In this document: positions 8,933 to 18,297 of the stretch, piece by piece
How positions within the stretch are numbered: the stretch's first letter is position 1
Layout: the number at the start of each line of letters is the position of its first letter
Source: Sphingomonas hankookensis
GTDB taxonomy: Bacteria > Pseudomonadota > Alphaproteobacteria > Sphingomonadales > Sphingomonadaceae
Reading direction: 5' to 3'
Assembly: GCF_028551275.1 (NCBI RefSeq)
Contig: NZ_CP117025.1
Coordinates: forward strand, 1,173,501 to 1,237,500
DNA length: 64,000 nucleotides
Made by a program: the position numbers and the translations under genes
Notes under the pieces: generated by a model
What the model saw: the letters and a program-made list of their open reading frames with translations, nothing else
The model's database searches: none
What the model was told of the DNA's origin: nothing

Positions 8933-9820
8933 ATGAACAATCGTCAGGCCGGCCGCCGTCGCGGTCGCGGTGGCCAGCGTCAGCCGGGAAGCGGCGGCGG
9001 TGGTCCGCGGGACAACGGCAACCGCATCGACAACCGTGCGCGTGGTAACGCCGCGCAATTGCTGGAAAAGTACAAGAACCTCGCCGCCGATGCGCAACGC
9101 GCCGGCGACCGGGTGAACACCGAATATTACCTTCAGTTCGCCGATCATTATTTCCGCGTGCTCGAAGCCGGGCGGTCGCGGGTCGAGGAACAGCGCCGCA
9201 GCCGCGACGAGTTCGACGGCAACGACGAGGATGATTTCGACGGCGACGGCGACAATGGCGCCGAGACCGGCGGCCAGGATCGCGGCCAGCGCGACGACCG
9301 TGGGAATCGCGACGATCGCGGCCAGCGCGAAGATCGCGGCAATCGCGACGATCGTCAGCCGCGCGCCCAGCGTGAGTATCGCGACGACCGTGGCCCGCGC
9401 GAAGAACGCCAGCCACGCGAGGAACGCCAGTCGCGCGACGATCGCGGCCCGCGCGAAGACCGCCCGCAACGGGAAGACCGTCCGCAGCGCGAGCGCCTGC
9501 GTCGTGACGGCGGCCGGACCACCGCGCCCGCCAATGACGGTGCGGAACTGCGCGGCGTAGAGGGCGAAGTCGGCACGCAGCAGAACGACGTGGCCGAAGC
9601 AGCCCCCGAAGTGGTGGCCGAGGCCAAGCCGGTCCGCCGCCGCACGACCCGCACCCGCGTCGATGCTGCCGCTGCCGAACCGGCCGCCGAAGCGGCTCCG
9701 TCGATCGAGGCGGACCGCCTGCCGCCGGCACTGTCGGCGAACGACGATGCGGCCGAACGCCCGCGCCGCCGTCGCCGCGTCCGTGCCGAAGAGGAAGAGG
9801 CCGTACCGCCCGCCGCCTGA
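8933..9820 (+). CDS. DUF4167 domain protein with arginine/aspartate-rich tail
   Basis: A 295-residue protein of an alphaproteobacterial family. The conserved DUF4167 part is at the N-terminus: RRRGRGGQRQP, then NRIDNRARGNAAQLLEKYKN and a helix ending NTEYYLQFADHYFRVL (to about residue 80). The rest is low complexity, with many RDDRG/REDRG/REERQ units between residues about 120 and 200, then an Ala/Pro/Glu-rich end closing in RRRRRVRAEEEE. The highly basic N-terminus suggests nucleic-acid binding, but the function is not known. The ATG at 8933 is preferred over a TTG just before it. A strong terminator follows 25 bases after the stop. Confidence 0.85.
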   Translation: MNNRQAGRRRGRGGQRQPGSGGGGPRDNGNRIDNRARGNAAQLLEKYKNLAADAQRAGDRVNTEYYLQFADHYFRVLEAGRSRVEEQRRSRDEFDGNDEDDFDGDGDNGAETGGQDRGQRDDRGNRDDRGQREDRGNRDDRQPRAQREYRDDRGPREERQPREERQSRDDRGPREDRPQREDRPQRERLRRDGGRTTAPANDGAELRGVEGEVGTQQNDVAEAAPEVVAEAKPVRRRTTRTRVDAAAAEPAAEAAPSIEADRLPPALSANDDAAERPRRRRRVRAEEEEAVPPAA

Positions 9821-9844
9821 TCGGGCGACGCAGGTCGGACTGAA

Positions 9845-9881
9845 GGGGCCGGTATCGCTTGCGGGCGATACCGGCCCTTTT
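9845..9881 (+). terminator. Rho-independent terminator after the DUF4167 gene
   Basis: A perfect 12-bp stem (GGGCCGGTATCG at 9846-9857 with CGATACCGGCCC at 9866-9877), an 8-base loop and a TTTT tract. Confidence 0.9.
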
Positions 9882-9903
9882 CGTTGGGGGTAACAGACAG
9901 TCC

Positions 9904-9986
9904 CGTCACCCCGGACTTGATCCGGGGTCCCGCTTCTTATCAACGGTTGCAGAAGAAGCGGGACCCCGGGTCAGGCCCGGGGTGAC
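9904..9986. repeat. family B palindrome, copy 1
   Basis: Arms GTCACCCCGGACTTGATCCG and the inverse GGGTCAGGCCCGGGGTGAC flank CCCGCTTCTT...GAAGAAGCGGG. It lies between the DUF4167 terminator and the end of the acyl-CoA dehydrogenase gene. Confidence 0.9.
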
Positions 9987-10028
9987 GAGGAATCGCATGG
10001 TAGCGAACGGTCGAACCGCCCTGCGCCT

Positions 10029-11750
10029 TTACCCCGCGGCGAACTGGTCGGCGCTGAGCGAATACAGCCCGCCGGTGCCGGCCATCGCCGCCATGCCCAG
10101 TCCGCGTGCTTCCGGCACGATCCGGTCCAGATAGAAAGCAACCGCCGCCCGCTTGCGCGCCACGAAGTCGGGGTCGGCCACCTGGTCCAGCGCGCGGCCC
10201 TGTCGCTCCAGCAGCCAGCCGCAGGTGCAGGTCGCCAGCATCGTCAGGAACGGATAGCTGCCGGCCAGACGGTCGTCGACATCGGCCTCCAGCATCCAGC
10301 GGGCGACCGCGCGCGTGTCGTTCAGCAGGTCGCGCAGCGCGGCATGGCCGACCTCCGCCTCCATCTCGGTGAACAGCGCCTCGACGCCCGCGCCGCCGTC
10401 GCCAACCAGCTTGCGCCCGACCAGATCGGCGGCCTGGATACCGTTGGTGCCTTCGTAGATCGGCGTGATCCGCGCATCGCGATAATATTGGGCGGCACCG
10501 GTTTCCTCGACATAGCCCATGCCGCCATGGACCTGCACGCCGAGGCTCGCGACCTCACAGCCAATGTCGGTGCCGTGCGCCTTGGCCAGCGGCGTGACCA
10601 GGTCGAGCCGGGTCTTGGCACCTTCGACGCCCAGGGTCGCGCGGTCGACCTGTCCGGCGGCGTAATAGACCAAAGCACGCGCCGCCATGGTCTGCGCGGT
10701 CATGCGCAGCAGCATCCGGCGGACATCGGGATGGTCGATGATCGCCACCGGCGCGCCGCCGGTCGAGGCACGGGCCGACTGCACCCGTTCGCGGGCATAG
10801 GCGACGGCGCGCTGGGTAGCGGCCTCCGCGACCTGCACGCCCTGAAGGCCGACATTCAACCGGGCATTGTTCATCATCGTGAACATGGCGCGCATGCCGG
10901 CACCCTCCGCCCCGATCAGTTCGCCGATGCAGTCGCCATTGTCGCCGAACGACAGGACACAGGTGGGGGAGGCATGCAGCCCCATCTTGTGTTCGATCGA
11001 CACCACGCGAATGTCGTTCGGTGCGCCGGGATTGCCATCGGCATCCAGCCGGAACTTGGGGACCAGGAACAGCGAGATCCCCTTAGTCCCTGCCGGGGCG
11101 CCCGGGGTGCGGGCGAGGACGAGATGGACGATATTGTCGGCCATGTCGTGATCGCCGAACGAGATGTAGATCTTGGTACCCGTGATCCGCCAGTTGCCGT
11201 CGCCAACCGGTTCGGCCCGCGTCGTCAGCGCGCCGACGTCCGATCCGGCCTGCGGCTCGGTCAGGTTCATCGTGCCGGTCCATTCGCCGGTCGCGAGCTT
11301 CGGCAGATAGCGTGCCTGCTGCTCGGCGCTGCCATGATGGGTCAGCGCCTCGATCGCGCCGACGGTCAGCGTCGGCGCCAGCGCAAAGCCCATATCGGCG
11401 GTGCCGAGCGTTTCGAGCACCGCGGTCGCCACGGCGAAGGGCAGCGCCTGTCCGCCATATTCGGCGGGCGATCCGATCGTGCCCCAGCCCCCTTCGACAT
11501 AGGCGCGATAGGCGGCAGGATAGCCATCGGGCATCACCACGCCCTCGGGCGTCCAGCGCGCGCCGACCGTGTCGCCCTTGCGTGTCAGCGGCCGCCATTC
11601 GCCGGCGGCGAAATCGCCGATCCCGGTCAGGATCGCGTCGAGCAGATCGGGGGTCGCATCGGCGAAGCGCTCTGCCTCGGCCAGGGTTTCGATCCCGGCG
11701 GCGTGGGTCAGCACGAAACGCTGTTCGGCGGTGGCGGGGGTCAGGTCCAT
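10029..11750 (-). CDS. acyl-CoA dehydrogenase (large form with C-terminal extension)
   Basis: A 573-residue FAD flavoenzyme that desaturates acyl-CoA at the alpha-beta position. The N-terminal, middle (MNLTEPQAGSDVGAL) and C-terminal domains are present, and the catalytic glutamate lies in ITPIYEGTNGIQAADLVGRK. After about residue 460 comes the extra C-terminal domain typical of FadE-like and 3-methylmercaptopropionyl-CoA dehydrogenases (DmdC type); such annotation is often over-specific, so substrate is left open. The ATG at 11750 has GAGAGGG just upstream. It is divergent from the Sua5-type gene, with 46 bases between the two starts. Confidence 0.93.
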   Translation of the reverse strand: MDLTPATAEQRFVLTHAAGIETLAEAERFADATPDLLDAILTGIGDFAAGEWRPLTRKGDTVGARWTPEGVVMPDGYPAAYRAYVEGGWGTIGSPAEYGGQALPFAVATAVLETLGTADMGFALAPTLTVGAIEALTHHGSAEQQARYLPKLATGEWTGTMNLTEPQAGSDVGALTTRAEPVGDGNWRITGTKIYISFGDHDMADNIVHLVLARTPGAPAGTKGISLFLVPKFRLDADGNPGAPNDIRVVSIEHKMGLHASPTCVLSFGDNGDCIGELIGAEGAGMRAMFTMMNNARLNVGLQGVQVAEAATQRAVAYARERVQSARASTGGAPVAIIDHPDVRRMLLRMTAQTMAARALVYYAAGQVDRATLGVEGAKTRLDLVTPLAKAHGTDIGCEVASLGVQVHGGMGYVEETGAAQYYRDARITPIYEGTNGIQAADLVGRKLVGDGGAGVEALFTEMEAEVGHAALRDLLNDTRAVARWMLEADVDDRLAGSYPFLTMLATCTCGWLLERQGRALDQVADPDFVARKRAAVAFYLDRIVPEARGLGMAAMAGTGGLYSLSADQFAAG

Positions 11751-11796
11751 TTGCCCTCTCTCGATCATTGGTTTTTGGCGGTATAGGCACCGAACC

Positions 11797-12756
11797 ATGA
11801 CCGCTTCAAACGCTTCGATCACGACCGTTTCCTTACCCTACGGCACGGCGGGAATCGCGGCGGCGGCAAAGGTGATCGCGGGCGGCGGCTGCGTCGCGGT
11901 GCCGACCGAGACGGTCTATGGCCTCGCCGCCGACGCGACCGATTCGCGCGCGGTCGCCGGCATCTATGCGGCCAAGGGGCGGCCGGGGTTCAATCCGCTG
12001 ATCGTCCATGTGCCGGATCGCGCGGCGGCCGAGGCGCTGGCGGTGTTCGACGATGCCGCCGCTCGCCTTGCCGATGCCTATTGGCCGGGGCCGCTGACGC
12101 TGGTGCTGCCGATCCGCGCAGGGAGCGGGATCGCGTCGCTGGTGACGGCGGGGCTGCCGACCGTCGCGATCCGGGTGCCAGCGCATGACGCGATGCAGGC
12201 GCTTTTGCGCGCGACCGGCCGGCCGCTGGCCGCGCCCTCGGCCAATGCCAGCGGATCGATCAGCCCGACGCGCGCCGAGCATGTCCTGCGCAGCCTGGAC
12301 GGGCGCATCCCGCTGGTGATCGATGCCGGGCCGACGACGCAGGGCATCGAATCGACGATCATCGCCTGTGTCGACGGACAGGTGCGGCAACTGCGCCCCG
12401 GACCGATCCCGCACGAGGCGGTCGCCGGGTTGCTTGGCGTCGACATCGGCGGCGCGGGGGAAGGGATCGAGGCGCCCGGGCAGCTGGCGAGCCATTATGC
12501 CCCGTCCAAGCCGGTCCGGCTGAACGCGACCCGCGCCCAGGACGGCGAATGGCTGATCGGGTTCGGTGCGGTCGCGGGCGACGATACGCTGTCGGCGAAG
12601 GGCGATCCGGTGGAGGCGGCGGCACGGCTGTTCGACGCGCTGCATGTCGCGGACAGCGCGGATCGCCAGCGGATCGCGGTGGCGCCGGTGCCGGAGGCGG
12701 GGCTGGGCGCGGCAATCAACGACCGGTTGCGTCGCGCTGCGGTGCCGACGGGGTAG
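11797..12756 (+). CDS. L-threonylcarbamoyladenylate synthase (Sua5/YwlC type)
   Basis: A 319-residue enzyme that makes threonylcarbamoyl-AMP from threonine, bicarbonate and ATP for the t6A37 modification of ANN-decoding tRNAs. The YrdC-like core shows VAVPTETVYGLAADA, KGRPGFNPLIVHV and APSANASGSISPT in order. The length shows the additional C-terminal Sua5 domain, joined by a linker with GQLASHYAPSKPVRL, a motif of the long form. The start at 11797 keeps a plausible N-terminus and avoids overlap with the divergent dehydrogenase gene. Confidence 0.95.
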   Translation: MTASNASITTVSLPYGTAGIAAAAKVIAGGGCVAVPTETVYGLAADATDSRAVAGIYAAKGRPGFNPLIVHVPDRAAAEALAVFDDAAARLADAYWPGPLTLVLPIRAGSGIASLVTAGLPTVAIRVPAHDAMQALLRATGRPLAAPSANASGSISPTRAEHVLRSLDGRIPLVIDAGPTTQGIESTIIACVDGQVRQLRPGPIPHEAVAGLLGVDIGGAGEGIEAPGQLASHYAPSKPVRLNATRAQDGEWLIGFGAVAGDDTLSAKGDPVEAAARLFDALHVADSADRQRIAVAPVPEAGLGAAINDRLRRAAVPTG

Positions 12757-12860
12757 GGCTCAGGCGTTCCGCACCTTGCAACGCTTCTTCGTTACCCCGA
12801 GGCTACCCATCTTTAACGCTTTGTCCCGTAACCATTCTTGGTACGAAAAGGACCAAGTTT

Positions 12861-14318
12861 GTGAGCGGACAGGACCATATCGATTTCGAACAGCGGCTGG
12901 CGGCGTTCGACTATGACGACCGCAGCTATGGCGCGTTTCCGCGGGTCAAGCGCGCGATCGAACGCCATGCGCCCGCGGCGCTGACTGCGTTGTACCGCCA
13001 TATCGCCAGCACCGCGTCGCTGCGGGGGATGTTCGCGTCGCAGGCGCGGATGGACCATGCCCGCGACAAGCAGATGGAGCATTGGCGCAAGCTGTTCTCC
13101 GGTCCGATCGATCGCGACTATGCCGCCGCCGCGACCAATATCGGGCAGGTGCATGCCCGGATCGGGCTGGCTCCAACCTGGTATATCAGCGGCTATGCCC
13201 GGATGCTGGAACATGTCCTGCCCCGGCTGGTGCTCGGGCGGCTGGGGCTGCCGTTCGGAGCGCGGGCACGGGCGCGAGCGGTGACCGCGCTGGTCAAGGC
13301 GTCGCTGATCGACATGGACATCGCGCTCGCCGCCTATTTCACCGCCGAACAGGCGGGGCGCCGCGCGGTGATCGAGCGGTGCGGCGCCGCGTTCGAGCGG
13401 ATGGCGCAGGGTGACCTGACGGTATCGCTCGACGGGCTCCCGAACGAATATCAGGCACTGGCCGACAGTTTCGAAGCGATGCGGGCGCAGATGTGCGAGA
13501 CGCTGGGCATGGTCACCCGCTCGGGCGAGCAGATCCGCATCGGATCGGGCAATATCCGCCACGCCTCCGACGACCTGTCGCAGCGGACCGAGCAGCAGGC
13601 GGCGAGCCTGGAGGAAACCGCCGCGGCGATGGACCAGATCACCAGCACGGTGCGCCAGACCGCCGATGGCGCGTCGCGTGCCGACCGCATCGTCGGCGAG
13701 GCGCGCAGCGAAGCCGAGGAATCGGGCCGGATCGTGCAGCAGGCGGTCGATGCGATGGGCGGTATCCAGCGGTCGTCGGCGGAGATCAGCGAGATCATCA
13801 GCGTCATCGACGGCATCGCGTTCCAGACCAACCTGCTGGCGCTGAACGCCGGCGTGGAGGCGGCGCGGGCAGGCGATGCCGGCAAGGGCTTCGCGGTGGT
13901 CGCGTCCGAAGTGCGTGCGCTGGCGCAACGCTCGGCCGATGCCGCCAAGGACGTGAAGGTCAAGATCACCGCATCGTCCGATCAGGTCGAGGCCGGGGTC
14001 GATCTGGTCAACGCCACCGGACAGGCGCTGCAACGGATCATCGGCCGGATCGGCGAGATCAGCGAGCTGGTGTCGGGCATCGCCACCTCCGCCGCGCAGC
14101 AGTCGATCGGGCTGCAACAGGTCAATACCGCCGTGTCGGAAATGGATAACGTGACCCAGCGCAACGCGGCGATGGTCGAGGAAGCGACCGCCGCCGCCCG
14201 CGTGCTGGCGCAGGAGGCCGAGGTGCTGGCCACCGAGGTCGCGCGCTTCCGGGTCGATGGCGGGGCGGGGCCGGTCAACGAAGTGCACCGGATGCAGCAG
14301 CGTATCGCGGCGGCCTGA
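12861..14318 (+). CDS. globin-coupled methyl-accepting chemotaxis protein (HemAT-like, soluble)
   Basis: A 485-residue signal transducer with no transmembrane segment. Residues about 15-165 form a protoglobin sensor; the proximal histidine is in GQVHARIGLAPTWYISGYA, the hallmark of globin-coupled sensors. A short HAMP-like linker (AQGDLTVSLDGLPNEYQAL) leads to a cytoplasmic MCP domain whose hairpin tip reads VIDGIAFQTNLLALNAGVEA. It should bind heme and O2 and signal to a CheA-CheW complex, none of which is encoded nearby. The start is a GTG at 12861 with AAAAGGA 8 bases upstream. Note Gly in place of the more usual Ala in LNAGVEAARAG. Confidence 0.92.
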   Translation: MSGQDHIDFEQRLAAFDYDDRSYGAFPRVKRAIERHAPAALTALYRHIASTASLRGMFASQARMDHARDKQMEHWRKLFSGPIDRDYAAAATNIGQVHARIGLAPTWYISGYARMLEHVLPRLVLGRLGLPFGARARARAVTALVKASLIDMDIALAAYFTAEQAGRRAVIERCGAAFERMAQGDLTVSLDGLPNEYQALADSFEAMRAQMCETLGMVTRSGEQIRIGSGNIRHASDDLSQRTEQQAASLEETAAAMDQITSTVRQTADGASRADRIVGEARSEAEESGRIVQQAVDAMGGIQRSSAEISEIISVIDGIAFQTNLLALNAGVEAARAGDAGKGFAVVASEVRALAQRSADAAKDVKVKITASSDQVEAGVDLVNATGQALQRIIGRIGEISELVSGIATSAAQQSIGLQQVNTAVSEMDNVTQRNAAMVEEATAAARVLAQEAEVLATEVARFRVDGGAGPVNEVHRMQQRIAAA

Positions 14319-14667
14319 CCGGGCGACTGTTCGTCGTCGGCTTGCAAAGGCGGGTCTGAATTTGGAAACGGGCCTCTTGGAATTAGGGCGGATCGACATG
14401 CGCCCTCAAACCTCACCCCGGACTTGTTCCGGGGTCCACGGTGCGGCGATCTGTGCGATTAACGCTTCTTGCGACAGCGTTCGCGGTCCGGTGGACCCCG
14501 GAACAAGTCCGGGGTGACGGGATGGGGATAACCTGACCCCGCCTTCCGGGGTGCGGTAGCCGGGGCCGGGGCGGCCGGAAATCCGTGCTGTATCCGTACC
14601 CACTCCTGCAAACCGGTTGCGCCGCGGCGATGCGCGTGCTTGGGATCGCACGGGATCGGGAAGCAGT
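14319..14667. other. 349-base gene-free spacer
   Basis: Contains a family B-like palindrome (14412-14518) and otherwise no gene, RNA or clear promoter that I can see. The next gene starts at 14668. Confidence 0.6.
14412..14518. repeat. family B-related palindrome, copy 2
   Basis: Arms CTCACCCCGGACTTGTTCCG and CGGAACAAGTCCGGGGTGAC are inverse copies and the two GTCCAC/GTGGAC ends continue the stem. The centre differs from other B copies, lacking the CCCGCTTCTT part. Confidence 0.85.
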
Positions 14668-17157
14668 ATGGCCAGCCGCGCAATCAATGGACGGGTCGAG
14701 GCTGGCGCGACGGGTACGCGCTGGCTGGACGACTATCGCGCGCTGGCGCCGCAGGGCGACATGCTCGCCGCGGCCGAGAGGCTGGACCGTGCCGCATGGG
14801 AGGCGGCGTTCGAGGAACTGGCGGCGCTGCCCGGCAACGGCCTGTCCGGCGCGCGCGAGCGGGCGCAGCGCCATGCCGACGATATCGGCACCGCCTACCG
14901 CGCGGCGGGCGAGAATGAGGAGCGCCGCTGGCCACTCTCCCCCGTCCCGCTGCTGATCGGCGCGGAGGAATGGCGCGGCATCGCCGAGGGGATGGCCGAG
15001 CGCGCCGACCTGTTCGAGGGTGTCATCGCCGACATTCATGGCGAACAGCGGCTGGTGGCCGAAGGCGTGCTGCCGGCGATGCTGGTGACGGGATCGCCGC
15101 TGTTCCTGCACCCGATGGTCGGGCTGACCCCACCGGGTGGGCACCAGCTGCATTTCGTCGCCGCCGATCTGTGCCGCGGACCGGACGGGCGCTGGCGGGT
15201 GCTGGCCGATCATCTGCGCGTGCCGGTCGGGGCGGGCTATGCGCTCGAAAACCGGCTGGCGATGGGGCGGACGCTGGGCGGATTGCCGTCGCGGATGAAT
15301 GTCGAGCGGCACGCACCCTTCTTTGCCGCGATGCGCGCCGGGATCGCCGCCGCCTGCCGCCGGGCCGAGCCGCGCATCGGGCTGCTGACGTCGGGCAAGC
15401 TCAACCCCAGCTATCCCGAACAGGCGCATCTGGCGCGCTATCTGGGGTTCCTGCTGGTCGAGGGCGCCGACCTCGCCGTGCGCGACGACCAGCTCTATGT
15501 CCGCACCATCGCGGGCCTGAAGCGGATCGACGCGCTGTGGCGGCGGATCGACCCGCGGCTGATCGACCCGCTGGCGTTCGATGCCAATTCGACCATCGGC
15601 GTGCCCGGCCTCGTCGATGCGATGGCGGCGGGCAATGTCGTGATCGCCAATGCGCCGGGCGTCGGCGTGCTCGAATCGCCAGCCTTCGCGGCGTTCCTGC
15701 CGGCGCTGGGCGAGCGGCTGCTGGGGCGGGCGCCGTCGCTGTCGTCGATCGGGACATGGTGGTGCGGCGACCCGGACGCACGCGCGCAGGTGCTGTCGTC
15801 GCTCGACCAGCTGCTGATCGGCCCCGCCTTTGCGGGGCCGGCGGTGGCGGGGTTACCTGATGGCGCGGTGCTGGGTGCTACCCTGGACGGTGCGGCGCGG
15901 GAGCGGCTGGCGGCGGCGATGGCACTGCGGCCGCAGGATTATGTCGGGCAGGAGGTCGCCGAACTGTCGACCATGCCGACCGCGTGCGGTGAGGGGCTGC
16001 TGCCGCGCCCCTTCTCGCTGCGCGTGTTCGCGGCGCGGGGGGGAGACGGGCGCTGGGTCGTGCTGCCCGGCGGCTTCGTGCGGATCGGCGACCAGCCCGA
16101 CGCGCGGGCCGCCGTGATGGGTGAAGGATCATGGTCCGCCGACGTTATCGTCCATGGCCCCGATCCGGTCGCGCCGGTATCGCTGCTGCAACCGACCGAC
16201 AGCGTGGAACTGCGCCGCAATCCCGGCACGCTGCCCAGCCGGGTCGCCGACAACATGTTCTGGCTCGGCCGCTATCTGGAGCGGGGCGAGGCGCTGCTGG
16301 GCGTCATCCGCGTGCTGTTCGGCCATTCGATCTCCGCCGACACCGGCGCCGCGCTGGCGCCCGAAACCGTTGAGCGGCTGGTGACGATCATCGCCGATAC
16401 CGGCGCGGCGGAGCGTCCGCCCAGCCATCGCCGCCGCGACCTGGTCGATTTCGGGCGCGAGGCGATGGAGGCGGTCGACGGCTGGGGCAGCGTCCGCGCA
16501 ATCAACCGCATGGCGACCGGCATCGGCGGCGTGTCGCGCGACCGGCTGTCGGCGGACATGGTGCGCCTGCTCGATGCGCCGCATCCGACCACCGGCACGC
16601 TGCTCGACCGCGCGGGCACGTTGCAGCGCCGCTATGCCGCGCTGGCCGGGCTGTCGGCCGAACATATGGGGCGGACCGATGCGTGGCGCTTCCATGACCT
16701 TGGTCGCCGGATCGAGCGGGCGCTGGCGGTGACGCGCACGCTGCTGGCGGTCGACCTGCGTCGCGCCAATGCCGAGGATCTGTCGACCCTGCTCGACCTC
16801 GCCAACAGCCAGATCAGCTATCGCCAGCGCTATCTGATGGGCTTTGCGCGGGTGCCGGTGATTGACCTGATCGCGCTCGACCCCGGCAATCCGCGCGGCA
16901 TCGCGTTTCAGGTGGAGACGATCGTCGGCCATCTGGCGAAACTGCCGGTGCTGAACGATGCCGGCATCGCCGAACCGCAACAGCGTATCGCCGCGCGCCT
17001 GACCGCGGGCATCGCCATGGCATCGGCCGAACGGGTCGATCGCGGCTGGGTGCTGGAGATCAACCAGCAGTTGCAGAAGCTGTCCGACGCCATCGCCACC
17101 CGCTATTTCCTGCAGGGGGCGCAGGCGCTGCGCGAAGCCGGGCTGACGCTGGCATGA
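14668..17157 (+). CDS. circularly permuted ATP-grasp / alpha-E domain fusion
   Basis: An 829-residue cytoplasmic protein. The first ~480 residues are a circularly permuted ATP-grasp domain (DUF404/DUF407 type) with IHGEQRLVAEGVLP, FDANSTIGVPGLVDA and PGVGVLESPAF segments. The rest is an all-helical alpha-E (DUF403) domain starting near NPGTLPSRVADNMFWLGRYLERGE. In many genomes these two are separate genes; here they are fused. Comparative work groups them with transglutaminases in predicted peptide-ligase or peptide-tagging systems, whose substrate is unknown. The stop codon overlaps the start of the downstream transglutaminase gene, so co-translation is likely. Confidence 0.9.
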   Translation: MASRAINGRVEAGATGTRWLDDYRALAPQGDMLAAAERLDRAAWEAAFEELAALPGNGLSGARERAQRHADDIGTAYRAAGENEERRWPLSPVPLLIGAEEWRGIAEGMAERADLFEGVIADIHGEQRLVAEGVLPAMLVTGSPLFLHPMVGLTPPGGHQLHFVAADLCRGPDGRWRVLADHLRVPVGAGYALENRLAMGRTLGGLPSRMNVERHAPFFAAMRAGIAAACRRAEPRIGLLTSGKLNPSYPEQAHLARYLGFLLVEGADLAVRDDQLYVRTIAGLKRIDALWRRIDPRLIDPLAFDANSTIGVPGLVDAMAAGNVVIANAPGVGVLESPAFAAFLPALGERLLGRAPSLSSIGTWWCGDPDARAQVLSSLDQLLIGPAFAGPAVAGLPDGAVLGATLDGAARERLAAAMALRPQDYVGQEVAELSTMPTACGEGLLPRPFSLRVFAARGGDGRWVVLPGGFVRIGDQPDARAAVMGEGSWSADVIVHGPDPVAPVSLLQPTDSVELRRNPGTLPSRVADNMFWLGRYLERGEALLGVIRVLFGHSISADTGAALAPETVERLVTIIADTGAAERPPSHRRRDLVDFGREAMEAVDGWGSVRAINRMATGIGGVSRDRLSADMVRLLDAPHPTTGTLLDRAGTLQRRYAALAGLSAEHMGRTDAWRFHDLGRRIERALAVTRTLLAVDLRRANAEDLSTLLDLANSQISYRQRYLMGFARVPVIDLIALDPGNPRGIAFQVETIVGHLAKLPVLNDAGIAEPQQRIAARLTAGIAMASAERVDRGWVLEINQQLQKLSDAIATRYFLQGAQALREAGLTLA

Positions 17158-18041
17158 TGCGCTACGCCATCCGCCACATCACCCGCTTCGATTATGAGGA
17201 AGCGGCGGGGTTCGCGCGCTGCAACCTCAGGCTCCGCCCGATCCTGTGGTCGGGGCAGACGCTGGAGGACTATGCGCTGCTGGTCGAACCGGGCGGTCAT
17301 ACCCATCCGGCGCGGGCGCAGGCGGGGCTGGCCAATGTCACACGGCTGGTGGTCGAACGGCCCGAACGCACGCTGACGATCGAAAGCCGCGCGACGGTGT
17401 GTGTCGAGCGGCCGATCCCGGTGCCGTCGCCGACCGACCCGACGCTGGCCGATATTCGCGCCATGGTCGCAAAGGTCGCCGATGCCGGTCCGGCCAGCCC
17501 GGTCAGCTACTTGTTCCCCTCCGCCCATGTGCCGATCGTGCCGGAAATTGCCGAGTGGTGTGCCGAGGATCTGGCCGACGATCGCGGCATCCTCGACGCG
17601 GCGATCGCGCTCGCCCGTCGCATCCAGCGCGACTTTGCCTTCGATCCGACCGCGACCCTGGTAGACACGCCGCCCGCCGAAGCCTTCGCCAAGCGCGGCG
17701 GAGTGTGTCAGGATTTCGCGCAGATCATGCTGTCGGGGCTGCGCGGCGCGGGGCTGCCCGCCGCCTATTGCTCGGGCTATCTGCGCACCCTGCCGCCGCC
17801 GGGGCAGGAGCGGCTGGTCGGCGCGGACGCTACGCATGCGTGGGTGCTGGTGTGGGCCGGTCCCGAACTGGGATGGGTCGGCGTCGATCCGACCAACGGC
17901 ATCTGGATGGCGGAGGATCATGTCGTGATGGCGATCGGCCGCGACTATGCCGACATCGCCCCGATCGACGGCGTGGTGCTGGGGTCGGGGGCGCAGACGA
18001 TGCAGGTGTCGGTCGATGTGGAGCCTTTGCCGGTCGGGTAG
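17154..18041 (+). CDS. transglutaminase-like cysteine protease family protein
   Basis: A 295-residue protein without signal peptide. An N-terminal beta domain (MMRYAIRHITRFDYEEA) typical of bacterial transglutaminase-like proteins is followed by the papain-fold core. The catalytic triad is visible: Cys in KRGGVCQDFAQIM, His in ADATHAWVLVWAG and Asp in GWVGVDPTNG. It overlaps the ATP-grasp/alpha-E gene by 4 bases and is very likely its functional partner, either as an amidase/protease or a transpeptidase acting on the product of the ATP-grasp domain. No proteasome-like (Anbu) gene accompanies them here. Confidence 0.92.
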   Translation: MMRYAIRHITRFDYEEAAGFARCNLRLRPILWSGQTLEDYALLVEPGGHTHPARAQAGLANVTRLVVERPERTLTIESRATVCVERPIPVPSPTDPTLADIRAMVAKVADAGPASPVSYLFPSAHVPIVPEIAEWCAEDLADDRGILDAAIALARRIQRDFAFDPTATLVDTPPAEAFAKRGGVCQDFAQIMLSGLRGAGLPAAYCSGYLRTLPPPGQERLVGADATHAWVLVWAGPELGWVGVDPTNGIWMAEDHVVMAIGRDYADIAPIDGVVLGSGAQTMQVSVDVEPLPVG

Positions 18042-18060
18042 TTGGTTTGCGATAGGAAGA

Positions 18061-18226
18061 GGGTTTCACGCGGAGGCGCGAAGACGCGGAGGGGCTCCGC
18101 TTGGCGCTGCTTCTCCCGCGCCAGCGGCCCTATTCCATGGTTTCTGCGTAGAGCGTCTGCCGGGGGCACAGGCTCGCCAAGCCGCGCAACCCCCTTCGCG
18201 TCTCCGCGCCTTCGCGTGAAAACAAT
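18061..18226. repeat. family E inverted repeat, copy 2
   Basis: Left arm GGGTTTCACGCGGAGGCGCG with AAGACGCGGAG, right arm CTTCGCGTCTCCGCGCCTTC with GCGTGAAAAC, around about 100 bases. It is the same family as 7670-7859 with a different centre. Confidence 0.85.
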
Positions 18227-18297
18227 CTTACTTCTTGGTACCCATGGTGAACCCCACCCAACCCGGATTGACGAATCCATAAGGGTTGGGGGATAAA

